A stretch of DNA of 64,000 nt. It comes from Anaeramoeba ignava. Lineage: Eukaryota; Metamonada; Anaeramoebidae. This document shows positions 49,501-61,700 of this stretch, in pieces; positions within the stretch are counted from its first letter, which is position 1, and the number at the start of each line of letters is the position of its first letter. The stretch covers positions 186,001 to 250,000 of the forward strand of contig JAPDFW010000086.1 of assembly GCA_028826165.1 (NCBI GenBank). The letters run 5' to 3'. The notes beneath the pieces are model-generated. The model had not been told where the DNA came from and ran no database searches. It saw nothing but the letters and a program-made list of their open reading frames with translations. Position numbers and translations under genes: made by a program.

Positions 49501-49542
49501 TTTTCATTTTTCATTTTTCATTTTTCATTTTTTCATTTTAAA
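49500..49542 (+). promoter_or_regulatory. Five TCATTTTT words in tandem before the tail-anchored gene
   Basis: TTTTTCATTTTTCATTTTTC repeats run straight into TTTTAAAATG. It is the clearest example of the element found before most start codons. Confidence 0.45.
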
Positions 49543-49986
49543 ATGTTTTCTGAAAATTCTCAAAACTTAAATAAAAAACAAAAGAATTCTTCTCCAATTA
49601 AAACACTTGATATAAATCAAAATTTTAAAGATAAAAATATTTCCGAAATTGAAGAATTATTTGGAAACTTTCATTTAAATCAAAATGAAAAAAATTCAAA
49701 ACAAAAAAATTCAAATGAAAAAAATCAAATAAAAATGAAAAATCTAAATGAATTTAAATCAAATTCTTCTTCTCTTAAAAAATTTAATCAAAAAAATAAA
49801 ACTTTAATAACAAAAAAATCTTTTCAAAATGAAAATTCAAAATCAATTTTTAAAAATAATTCAAAATTTAATAATAAAAAATGTTTAATTTCTTTTTTTA
49901 TTTTGTTTTTAATTCTAATTTTTGTATTATTTTATTCTCTATTTAAAAATTTAAAAAAATTTATTGAAGAAATAAAAGAAAATTAA
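49543..49986 (+). CDS. Small predicted tail-anchored membrane protein
   Basis: 147 aa, single exon, no family recognised. Residues 1-110 are hydrophilic, rich in Asn, Lys and Ser, with EEIEELFGNFHLNQ-like amphipathic patch near 35-47. One strongly hydrophobic segment (CLISFFILFLILIFVLFYSL) near 114-133 is followed by about 14 charged residues, the layout of a C-terminal tail anchor with the bulk in the cytosol. Its start is preceded by five tandem TCATTTTT words. A possible SNARE or adaptor cannot be excluded, but no SNARE heptad pattern is evident. Confidence 0.6.
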   Translation: MFSENSQNLNKKQKNSSPIKTLDINQNFKDKNISEIEELFGNFHLNQNEKNSKQKNSNEKNQIKMKNLNEFKSNSSSLKKFNQKNKTLITKKSFQNENSKSIFKNNSKFNNKKCLISFFILFLILIFVLFYSLFKNLKKFIEEIKEN

Positions 49987-50054
49987 TTAAAAAATTTTAA
50001 TTTTCATTTTTTTCATTTTTTTCATTTTTTTCATTTTTTTTTTATTTATAAAAT
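49987..50054 (+). promoter_or_regulatory. Repeated TTTCATTTTTT before MZT1
   Basis: Four TTTTCATTTTTT words lie in the 68 bp between the preceding stop codon and the MZT1 start. The compact spacing means the promoter overlaps the 3' end of the upstream gene. Confidence 0.45.
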
Positions 50055-50494
50055 ATGAATGAAGATTTAAAAAAACAAGAAGCTGAACATACAATAACAA
50101 GTAGAAAATCAAATTTATAAATTTAAAATTAAAATTGAAAATTAAATTTAAAATTAATATTAAAATTTAAATTAATATTAAATTTAAAATTAAATTTAAT
50201 ATTAAATTTATAAATAAAATTATTATTAAAATTATTATTAAAATTATTATTAAAATTTTTTTCCGATTTTAATTTTTCAAAAAATAAGTTTTAAAAGAAA
50301 TATCAGATTTATTAAATACTGGTTTAGATCAAGAAACAATTCGAATTCTTGTATCACTTATTGAACAAGGAGTTAATCCAGAAGCACTTGCATTAATAGT
50401 AAAAGAAATAAGGAAAGAGGGAGAACAAATAATTGAAGAACGAAAAAGAAACGAAACACAATTACTTTTTCAACCAGATCAAGAAAGAAAATGA
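50055..50494 (+). CDS. MZT1: Mitotic-spindle organizing protein 1 (MOZART1)
   Basis: Exons 50055-50100 and 50289-50494, 83 aa (human 82). The first exon (15 codons) and a 188-bp intron hide this gene from simple frame scans. The core [40 protein letters not shown] matches human [20 protein letters not shown] and CEQGINPEALSSVIKELRK almost residue for residue. MZT1 binds the N-terminal extensions of gamma-tubulin complex proteins (GCP3 and others) and licenses gamma-tubulin ring complexes at microtubule-organising centres. The splice A + TT gives Ile and keeps the frame. Start ATG is the first after the TTTCATTTTTT promoter words; the gene is wedged between two same-strand genes. Confidence 0.92.
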
Positions 50495-50581
50495 ATAAAA
50501 AAAAAAACCAAAAAAAAATAATAAATTTTTTCATTTTATTTTTTTTCATTTTTTTCTTTTCATTTTTTTTCATTTTTTAAA
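50495..50581 (+). promoter_or_regulatory. TTTTTTCATTTT words before the PH-like membrane gene
   Basis: Four TCATTTT words occur within 87 bp between the MZT1 stop and the next ATG, which is preceded by TTTTTTAAA. Confidence 0.4.
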
Positions 50582-52132
50582 ATGATTTTTTTCTTTTTTC
50601 TTCTTTATATTCTTTCTCTTGCTTTTTTCCTCATTACTTTTCATCGTTTTACAGTAGTTTTATCTTTATTTACTTCTCGAAAAAATCGAATGCAAAAAGC
50701 GAAAAATTCTGAAGAAAGAATAAAACAACTTCCTCAAGAAAGTTTAAAGAAAATCCAAAATGAAATCTTTGCAAGACGTTCAGGTCTTCCTGAATCTATT
50801 CTTTGGCTTGGCGTTCCTTTGAGTGTCTCTTTTCTAGAACCAGAAAGAAGTCGTAAAAAAAAAAGCGAAATTTATATTGTTGTTTCTTTAGCCATTGTTT
50901 ATTTCACTGGTAAATTTATTTAAATTTAAAATTCATTTTTAAATCAAAATCAAAATTAAAATTAAAATTCATTTATAAAATTAAAATTCAATTTAAAATT
51001 CATTTATAAAATTAAAATTAAAATTAAAAATAAAATTAAAATTAATATTTAAAATTAATATTTAAAATTAAAATTAAAATTAAAAATAAAATTAAAATTA
51101 ATATTTAAAATTAATATTTAAAATCAAAATCAAAATTAAAATCAAAATTCAAATCAAAATTAAAATTAAAATTAAAATTAAAATTAAAATTAAAATTAAA
51201 ATTTATATCAAAATTAAAATTTAAAAATAGGATTTTATGCACCATTACTTTTACCAAATGCACTCTTTTTAGCATTTATATCATATTCATTACTCAAAGC
51301 TTATAAACCACTTAAATATAAAGTTTCTGAACTTTATGGAATTTCGAATTATCGAATTTTTATATCAGGATCAAAAGACGATCGAAAAGTAATTGAACCA
51401 TTTCGTTTCTGGCCAATATCAAGCATATCCAATATTAAAGTTGAACCAAAAAATCAAGACACATTTACAGTTTTTATTTATTTTTCTAATGATCCAAGAA
51501 TTTGTGAAATTTGCAATATTTCAAATCCTGAATTTTTATTATCTATTTTACAAACATCGAATCAAACTAATGGAAATGTTGATTCAAATTCAAATCAAAA
51601 TTCAAATCAAAACTCAAATCAAAATTCAAATCAAAATTCAAATCAAAACTCAAATCAAAATTCAAATCAAAATTCAAATCAAAATTCAAATCAAAACTCA
51701 AATCAAAATCAAAATTCAAATCAAAATGCTCTTTATCCAATTGATGATATTTTAATTGAAAATGATGAAAATTATTTTGTTCCTCAACTTGATTCTAAAT
51801 CAATTTCAAATTCAAATCAAAAACAAAATCAAAATTTATATCCAAATTTAAATCAAAATCAAAATCAAAATCAAAATCAAAATTTATCGAATCAATTTCC
51901 TGCAAATCCTTTCTTTTTCTCAAATCAAAACAGTTTTTTTCAACAACCTTTTTATTATCGTCCAATTCCAATTCCTTCTCAATTTCAAAATTTAAATCAA
52001 AATCAAAATCAAAATCAAAATCAAAATCAAAATCAAAATCAAAATTCTAAATCAAAATCAAAATCAAAATCAAAATTTATATCCAAATTTAAATCAAAAT
52101 CAAAATCAAAATATTCAAGAACTTTAATTTGA
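50582..52132 (+). CDS. Membrane protein with PH-like region and Asn/Gln-rich tail
   Basis: Exons 50582-50909 and 51231-52132, 409 aa. Residues 2-27 form a signal-anchor-like hydrophobic segment; 98-132 form one or two membrane helices rebuilt by the splice (VYFTGFYAPLLLPNALFLAF). Residues about 150-205 (ISNYRIFISGSKDDRKVIEP FRFWPISSISNIKVEP) look like a bacterial-type PH/bPH domain as found on small membrane proteins; this is a shape-based guess. The tail is SNQN/QNQN low complexity with ALYPIDDILIENDENYF and LYPNLNQ motifs. Dropping one A at 52,049-52,051 would end the protein [17 protein letters not shown] at 52,127, echoing an internal copy, so the annotated basic C-terminus KSKSKSKSK may be a frame error. 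Function unknown. Confidence 0.62.
50910..51230 (+). other. Intron of the PH-like gene, AAAATT repeats
   Basis: A 321-bp intron, GTAAAT...AATAG, of AAAATT/AAAATC hexamers. Confidence 0.7.
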
Positions 52133-52301
52133 TTTTTTAATTTGATTTTTTAATTTGATTTTTAATTTGATTTTTAATTTGATTTCGATTTTCCAAAACA
52201 ATCAAAAATGAAAAAAAAAATTTGGAACAAAAACAAAAACATTTTTAATTTGAATTTTTAATTTTCAGTTTATTTTTTTATTACAAAAAAAGAAATGATT
52301 T

Positions 52302-53112
52302 TTATTTCAATTTATCAAGTTCATGAATTAAAATTCCAAAATTATTTGAATCAAGAATTTGCATTTGGAATTCAGGAGAATTAATTGGATTGAATTGAGG
52401 TTGAAAAAGTAATTTTTGATTTTGAAAATTTTGAAAATTTTGAACCATTTGAACTCTTTGATAAAGAAATTGATTTATTTTATTTTGAAAAAGTTGAATT
52501 TCTTCTTCTTGTTGTTTTGTTGCTCTTTTTTCCATTTCAATTTCATTTCTCATTTCTTGTATTACTTGTGACATTTCGTTTAATTCTTTTTTTAATTTTT
52601 TATTTTGTTTTTTTTCGCTTTCTAAAATTGCTTCTAAATTTTTTTGTTCTTCATTTTGATTTTGATTTTTATTTTCATTAAAAAAATTTGTTTCATTTTC
52701 ATTTTCATTTTCATTTTTATTTTGATTAAAAAAATTTGTTTCATTTTCATTTTCATTTTCAGATTCAGATTCAGATTCAGATTCAAAATCCCTAATTTAA
52801 AAATAAAGTGGAAAAAAAAAATTTTTTTATTGATTAAAAAAAATGTCAAAAAAATATTCTTAATTTTTAATTTTTTAAATTATTTACCAAGTAATTGAAT
52901 CTTCTATTTAATTTTAATTTTAAAAAAAAAAGATAAAATAAAAGAAAGAAGAAAAAGTTAATAATTAAATTTTTGTTTTTTTTTTAGATTTAAATTTATT
53001 TACTTTGTTTTATAAAAGTTGTTCTAATTTCTTCAAGTCTAAATTTATCACTTTCTGTTAAAGAATTTCCAAAAGAAGGAAAAGAAAATTGGAATTGATT
53101 TTCTTCAAACAT
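52302..53112 (-). CDS. Coiled-coil protein with a 16-nt microexon
   Basis: Exons 53112-53004, 52903-52888 (16 nt) and 52791-52302; phases close to give 204 aa. The microexon AAGATTCAATTACTTG sits between a TAAATAG acceptor and a GTAAATAA donor and yields FIKQKDSITWDFESESES. Residues 44-95 are Ser/Glu and Asn/Glu low complexity with two copies of NENETNFFN. Residues 96-150 form a coiled coil (LEAILESEKKQNKKLKKELN, MRNEIEMEKRATKQQEEEIQ). The C-terminus is Gln/Asn/Phe-rich. No family is recognised; a structural or adaptor role is possible but unproven. It is convergent with the PH-like gene, 170 bp between stops. Confidence 0.6.
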
Positions 53113-54120
53113 TTTAATTTATTTTATTTTAATTTATTTTTGGAATAAAAAATTGAATAAAAAATTGAATAAAAAAATTGAATAAAAAAATTTTTAAATC
53201 TCTTTAAAAAATGATTTTTATTTCTTTTTTTTTTTTTTAAATAAAAATTTTTTTAAATCTCTTTTAAAAGAGTTAATTAATTTTAATTATTTTTCTTTCT
53301 TAAAAAATTGATAAAAATAACAAATTTAATTAAAAATCAACAAAATATCAATATCTAATACATATTTAATCAACATCTAATTAATATTTAATTAATATCT
53401 AATTAATATTTAATCAATATTTAATATTTAATCAATATTTAATCAATATTTAATCAATATTTAATTAATATTTAATCAATATTTAATCAATATTTAATTA
53501 ATATTTTAATCTATATTTAATATTTAACCAATATATTTAATCAATATTTAATATTTAATCAATATTTAATTAATATTTAATTAATATTTAACCAATATTT
53601 TAATTAATATTTAATCAATATTTAATTAATATTTAATCATTATTTAATCAATATTTAATTAATCAATCAATATTTAATTAATATTTAATTAATATTTAAT
53701 CAATATTTAATCAATATTTAATCAATATTTAATCAATATTTAATTAATATTTAATCAATATTTAATTAATATTTAATCAATATTTAATCAATATTTAATC
53801 AATATTTAATCAATATTTAATCAATATTTAATCAATATTTAATCAATATTTAATCAATATTTAATTAATATTTAATTAATATTTAATCAATATTTTATTA
53901 ATATTTAATCAATAATTTATCAATATTTAATCATTATTTAATCAATATTTAATCAATATTTTATCAAAAATATAAATTAAATAAAGATTTTTTTTTATTA
54001 AATTTTTCTTTCCTCTTTTCCAAAATCAAAAAAAAAAAAACAAATCAAAAATCAAATCAAAGAAATAAGAAAGAAAAATTCCAATCAAAAATCAATTCAA
54101 CATCAAAAATCCAAAAATAA
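53113..54120. repeat. Intergenic region with TATTTAATCAA minisatellite
   Basis: 53,113-53,330 holds the upstream region of the coiled-coil gene, including TCATTTTTT near 53,210 on the minus strand. 53,340-53,970 is a 12-13 bp tandem repeat of AATATTTAATCA/AATATTTAATTA. 53,980-54,120 is A-rich 3' flank of Rab5. Confidence 0.8.
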
Positions 54121-55821
<1,701 letters not shown>

Positions 55822-55880
55822 TTAAAAGAAAAAATGAGAAAAAAATGAAAGAAAAAAAATGAAAAAAAAAATTTTAAATT
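55822..55880 (-). promoter_or_regulatory. Three TCATTTTTT words upstream of Rab5
   Basis: On the minus strand TTTTTTTCATTTTTTTTC, TTTCATTTTTTTC and TCATTTTTTC precede TTTTAAATGG at the start codon. Confidence 0.45.
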
Positions 55881-56001
55881 TTTTTAATCTTTTTTTATTT
55901 TGTAATTAATTGTTTAATTTTTTGAAAGGAAATTATTTTAAATTTTCTCTTTTGTTTTTTGTTGTTTTTTGTTTAAAAAGGAAAAAAAAACGGAAATAAA
56001 A

Positions 56002-58532
56002 TCATTTTCTAGATTCTGTTTTTTTTCTACGTCTTTTAATTTCATGAGAATGAGAAATAGATTTTGATTTTGATTTTGATCTTGAATTTGATTTTGATTT
56101 TGATCTTGAATTTGATTTTGATTTTGATTTAGATATTGATTTAGAAATTGATTTAGAAATTGATTTAGAAATTGATTTTGATTTTGATTTTGATTTAGAT
56201 TTTGATTTTGAATTTGATTTAGAAATTGATTTAGATTTTGATTTAGATTTAGATTTTGGTTTCAAATTAGATTTTGAATTAGATCTTGAATAAGATCTTG
56301 AATTGGATTTTGAATAAGATCTTGATTTGGATCTTGAATTAGATTTTGAATAAGATCTTGATTTGGATCTTGAATTGGATCTTGATTTGGATCTTGAATT
56401 AGATCTTGATTTGGATCTTGAATAAGATCTTGAATTGGATTTTGATTTGGATCTTGAACGTGAATATGAACGTGAATATGAACGTGAACGTGATACTGAG
56501 CTTGTTATTGACCGTGAATAACTTCTTGAACGTGAATATCTTCTTTTATGTCTTGTATAGGTTCTTGGTGGTGATTTTTCCCTTCGATAACGTCTTGGTG
56601 ACCTCGAATATCTTCTTGGTGTTCGTGATCTACTTCTTGATCTGTTTGTTTGTTTTTGTTTTTGTTTTTGTTTTTTTATTAAGATTTATTTTTCATTTCA
56701 TTGATTTTAAAAAATTTTAAAAACAAGTTGAAAAATATTGAATAAAAACACAAAAATTTATATTTATATTTATATCAAAATTTATATTTATAATTATATT
56801 TAAATTTATATTTATAATTATATTTAAATTTATATTTATATTTATATTTATATTTATATTTATATTTATATTTATATTTATATTTATATTTATATTTATA
56901 TTTATATTTATATTTATATTTATATTTATATTTATATTTATATTTATATTTATATTTATATTTATATTTATATTTATATTTATATTTATATATTTATATT
57001 TATATTTATATTTATATTAATTTTATTTATATTTATATTTATATTTATATTTAGATTTATATTTATATTTATTTTATTTTTATATTTTTATGTTATATTT
57101 CTTTTATGATTTTTATTTAATATTTATATTTATATTTATATTTATATTTCTGTTTTTTGTTTTTATATTTGTTTTTGTTTTTGTTTTTGTTCTTGTTTTT
57201 TTATATTTATTTTCATTTTTATTTTTATTTTATTTTATTGTTTATATTTTTATATTTTATTTTATATTTATATTTATATTTATATTTATATTTTATATTT
57301 ATATTTATATTTATATTTATATTTATATTTATATTTATATTTATATTTATATTTATATTTATATTTATATTTTATATTTATATTTATATTTATATTTATA
57401 TTTATATTATTTATATTTATATTTATATTTATATTTATATTTATATTTTATATTTATATTTATATTTATATTTATTTATATTTATATTTATATTTATATT
57501 TATATTTATATTTATATTTATATTTATATTTATATTTATATTTATATTTATATTTATATTTATATTTATATTTATATTTATATTTATATTTATATTTATA
57601 TTTATATTTATATTTATATTTATATTTATATTTATATTTATATTTATATCAAAATTTATATTTATAATTAAATTTGAATAACAACAATATTAATATTATA
57701 AATAATTTGTTTTATTTGACAAAGAAAGCAGATAAAAAGAATAAATAAATCTTATTCCAATGCAGAATGACAGAATGGTGCTGTAGCCCAATGTGCGCTT
57801 ATGCTTTAAAATATTACACCTCTGTTTGAAAATTAAATTTATTACTCAACAAAAAAACAGTTGAAAATATTTACTTACCCCAAATATCCTTTTCTATAAT
57901 TATATAAACGGATTTTTTATAAACGGATTTTTTTTTAAATTAATTTTTTTAAATTAATTTTTTTGAATTAATTTTTTTATCAATTTGAGGAATTGAATTG
58001 ATTACAAACCTTGCAACTGATCGTTTTTTTGGAGGAGAACCTGCCCATTCACATACAACTTCTCGACCATCAATTATTTTTTTATCTATAATTTTTTTTA
58101 ATTGAAAAAAATTTAATTGAAAAAAATTTAATTGAAAGAAATTTAATTAAAAACTTACGCATTTTCTTTTTTGCATATTCTGCATCATCATTACTTTTAA
58201 AATTGTTAAAAAAAATTAATTTCAAAAAATTAAAAAAATTAATTAAAATTTTTTTCCGTTAAAATTCGTATTTTGTTTTTTTTAATTACTGTTCAAATTC
58301 AAGAAAAGCAAATCCTTTTGGTCTACTTGTTCCTGGCCAATAAGGAATATCTACTCTAAGAACTGTTCCATATTTTGAAAAATCACGTCTTTTAAAATGA
58401 TCAAAAAAAATTAAATTATTTTTCAATTTATTTTTATTTTTAATTTATTTTTATTTATTTTTTTTACTCTAAATCTCTTGCTCTTGTTCGGTAAGAAAGA
58501 TTTCCAACCCAAAGAGTACGAGAAGAAGACAT
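56002..58532 (-). CDS. SR-family splicing factor (one RRM plus RS domain)
   Basis: Exons 58532-58468, 58388-58290, 58193-58159, 58085-58010 and 56641-56002 give 304 aa. RRM: RNP2 LWVGNL at 7-12, RNP1 KGFAFLEF at 46-53, and an end at [12 protein letters not shown]. After SPPKKRS a long RS domain (residues about 92-300) runs [20 protein letters not shown] then SKSKSNSRS dipeptides, ending [12 protein letters not shown] proteins bind exonic enhancers through the RRM and recruit U1/U2AF through the phosphorylated RS domain in nuclear speckles. Close relatives are SRSF1/2/3/7-type factors; which is unclear. The large intron before the RS exon has TATATTTA repeats and a non-repetitive island with a consensus donor (see findings). 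Shares a 218-bp divergent promoter with the kinase gene. Confidence 0.87.
56642..58009 (-). repeat. SR-gene intron 4: TATTTA array and unique island
   Basis: 56,755-57,660 is an almost pure TATTTA hexamer array (about 900 bp), bordered at both ends by ATATCAAAATTTATATTTATAA. 57,700-57,930 is a non-repetitive, less AT-rich island. Donor GTTTGT and acceptor AACAG bound the intron. Confidence 0.8.
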
Positions 58533-58750
58533 AATTAATTAAAAAGAGAAAAAATTTAATTGAAAAAAAAAAATGAAAAAAAAATTTTTTAATTTAAAAA
58601 TTTTTCATTTTTTTTCTTTTTTTACTTTTTTTTTAAAAACAAAAACAAATTGTAAAATCTTTTATAATATTTATAAATTAAAAAAAAAAATATATCAAAA
58701 TTAAAAAAATTTAAATATTAATTTACACAGATTTTTTCATTCTCCTTTGA
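58533..58750. promoter_or_regulatory. Divergent promoter between SR factor and Cdc7-type kinase
   Basis: The 218-bp spacer has TTTTTCATTTTTTTTTTTCA on the minus strand near 58,575 facing the SR gene and TTTTTTCATTCTCC at 58,733-58,746 immediately before the kinase ATG. Both match the recurring element in opposite orientation. Confidence 0.5.
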
Positions 58751-61700
58751 ATGAGCAATCAAGATCAAAAGAAAGAAATTATTAAAACAAAATCCAGACA
58801 TGGAGGAAAAGAAAGTGCACAATTTGTAAAAATTCAATAAAAATTCAATTAAAAATTCAAAATTAAAAATTAAAAATTAAAATTCAAATTAAAAAAAAAT
58901 AACGGAAACTAAAACTTCATTAAATATTCATTTTTAAAGCAAATTGGAGAAATAATTGGAAGAGGTGCTTTTGGTGCTGTTTATAAAGGATTTAATATTT
59001 CAACAGGAGAATTTGTTGCAATCAAAAGAATTTCACTTACAAAAATTCCCAAAGATGAACTTAAATCTACAATGATGGAGATTGATTTATTGATGAAACT
59101 TCATCATGAAAATATTGTTAAATATATTGGCTTTTCAAAATCAAGGGAATATTTGAATATTGTTCTTGAATATATTGAAAATGGAAGTCTTCAAAATATC
59201 ATGAAAAAATTTGGTAATTTTCCTGAAAATTTAGTTGCAAAATATATGTTTCAAACATTAAAAGGATTAGAATATTTGCATAAACAAGGTAATTTATTGA
59301 ATTAAATGAGAAAAATTTTCAAATAAAAATTAAACAATTCAATTAACAAATAAAAATTAAAAATTAAAAATTAAAATAAAAATAACAATAAAAATTAAAA
59401 TTAAAATTAAAATTCCAAACTCTATTTAACTAAAAATTTCGAACTCTATTTAACAATAAAAATTAAAATTAAAATTAAAATTAAAACTTTTTTTTTGCTA
59501 AAAGGTGTTATTCATCGTGATATTAAAGGTGCAAACATTTTATCAACAAAAGAAAGTATGATTAAATTAACAGATTTTGGAATTGCAACAAAATTGGGTG
59601 AATCGGATCAAACAGGAAATGCACTAGGAACTCCATTTTGGAGTAAAATCATTTAAAAAATTAAAAATTAAAATTAAAATTAAAATTAAAATTAAAATTA
59701 AAATTAAAATAAATATTAAAATTCAAATTAAAATTAATTTATAAAATTAATTTATAAAATTAAAATTAAATTTAAAATTAAAATTAAAATTAAATTTAAA
59801 ATTAATATTAAAATTAAAAATTAAAATTAATATTAAAATTAAAATTAAAATTAAAATTAAAATTAAAATTAAAATTAAAATTAATATTAATTTATAAAAT
59901 TAAAATTAAAATTAAAATTAAAATTAAAATTAAAATTAAAATTAAAATTAAAATTAAAATTAAAAATTAAAATTAAAATTAAAATTAAAATTAAAATTAA
60001 AATTAAAATTAAAATTAAAATTAAAAATTAAAATTAAAATTAAAATTAAATTAAAATTAAAATTAAAATTAAAATTAAAATTAAAATTAAAATTAAAAAT
60101 AAAATTAAAATCAAAATTAAAATCAAAATTAAAATTAAAAATTAAAATTAAATTTAAAATTAATTTATAAAAATTAAAATTAAAATTAATATTAAAATTA
60201 AAATTAAAATTAAAAGTGGCACCTGAAATTATTGAGTTAACACCTGCAACACCAGCATGTGATATTTGGAGTCTTGGATGTACAGCAATTGAATTATTAA
60301 CAGGGAAACCACCATATTTTGATTTAACACAAATGCAAGCATTATATCGGATAGTTCAAGATGATATGCCACCACTTCCTGATGGAATATCACCCGAATT
60401 AAAGGATTTTCTCACTCAGTGTTTCCAAAAAGATCCTTTTCTTCGTGTTTCTGCAACAAGACTTTTGGAACATGATTGGATTCAAAGTGCTGTTAATGAA
60501 AATTATCAATCAGAAAAACAGAAAAAAAGACACCGTAGAAAAAGACATCATAAGAAAAAATCTCATTCTTCAAGAAGAAATAAACTTGAACAACCTCAAC
60601 AACTTGCTCCAGATAACGATGATGATTTTGAACTTGATTTAAGTCAAAGTGGAGATGATTTGTACATTTAATTTAATATTTAATTTAATATTTATTTCAA
60701 TATTTATTATTTAATATTTATTATTTAATATTTATTTTTATATTTAATTTAATATTTTATTTAATATTTATTTTAATATTTAATTTAATATTATTTAATG
60801 TTTAATTTAATATTTAATTTAATATTTAATTTAATATTTAATTTAATATTTATTTTAATATTTATTTTAATATTTATTTTAATATTTATTTTAATATTTA
60901 TTTTAATATTTATTTTAATATTTATTTTAATATTTATTTTAATATTTATTTTAATATTTATTTTATTATTTATTTTAATATTTATTTTTTATTTAATATT
61001 TATTTTAATATTTATTTTAATATTTAATTTAATATTTATTTTAATATTTATTTTAATATTTATTTTAATATTTATTTCAATATTTATTTTAATCAATAAA
61101 AGAAAACTAAAACTAGAACAAAAACAAAAACCACCACCACCAAAAATTACAAATATTAAACCACAAGATGTTAAATTAAGTCCACTTCAACCAACCAAAA
61201 GTAAAATTATTAATAAATTTGCTGAAAATGATTTAGATGATTTTTTTGATGATCTTGAAGGAGATTTTTTTGAATCAAAAAAGCCTGATGAAGGAAATAC
61301 AAAACGTATTAAATTTCAATAAATAATTAAATTTCAATAATAATTTTAATAAATATTTAAATTCAATAAATAATTAAATTCAATAAATAATTAAATTCAA
61401 TAAATATTTAATTTCAATTAATATTTAATTTCAATAAATATTTAAATTCAATAAATATTTAAATTTCAATAAATATTTAAATTCAATTAATATTTAATTT
61501 CAATAAATATTTAAATTCAATAAATATTTAAATTTCAATAATAATTTAAATTTTCTCCAATAAATATTTAATTTCAAAAAATATTTTAAATTCAATAAAT
61601 ATTTAATTTCAATAAATAATTAAATTTCAATAATAATTAATTTCAAAAAATATTTAAATTCAAAAAATATTTAAATTTCAATAAATATTTAAATTTCAAT

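Noticed and set aside
57090-57681. Tyr-Ile and Phe-Ile frames of up to 193 aa
   Set aside because: They come from the TATTTA microsatellite in the SR-gene intron, on the strand opposite to the gene.
57860-57890. U1 snRNA 5' end (ATTTACTTACC) on the plus strand
   Set aside because: The sequence after ACTTACC does not follow U1 stem-loop I, and the motif is better read as a GTAAGT donor on the minus strand.
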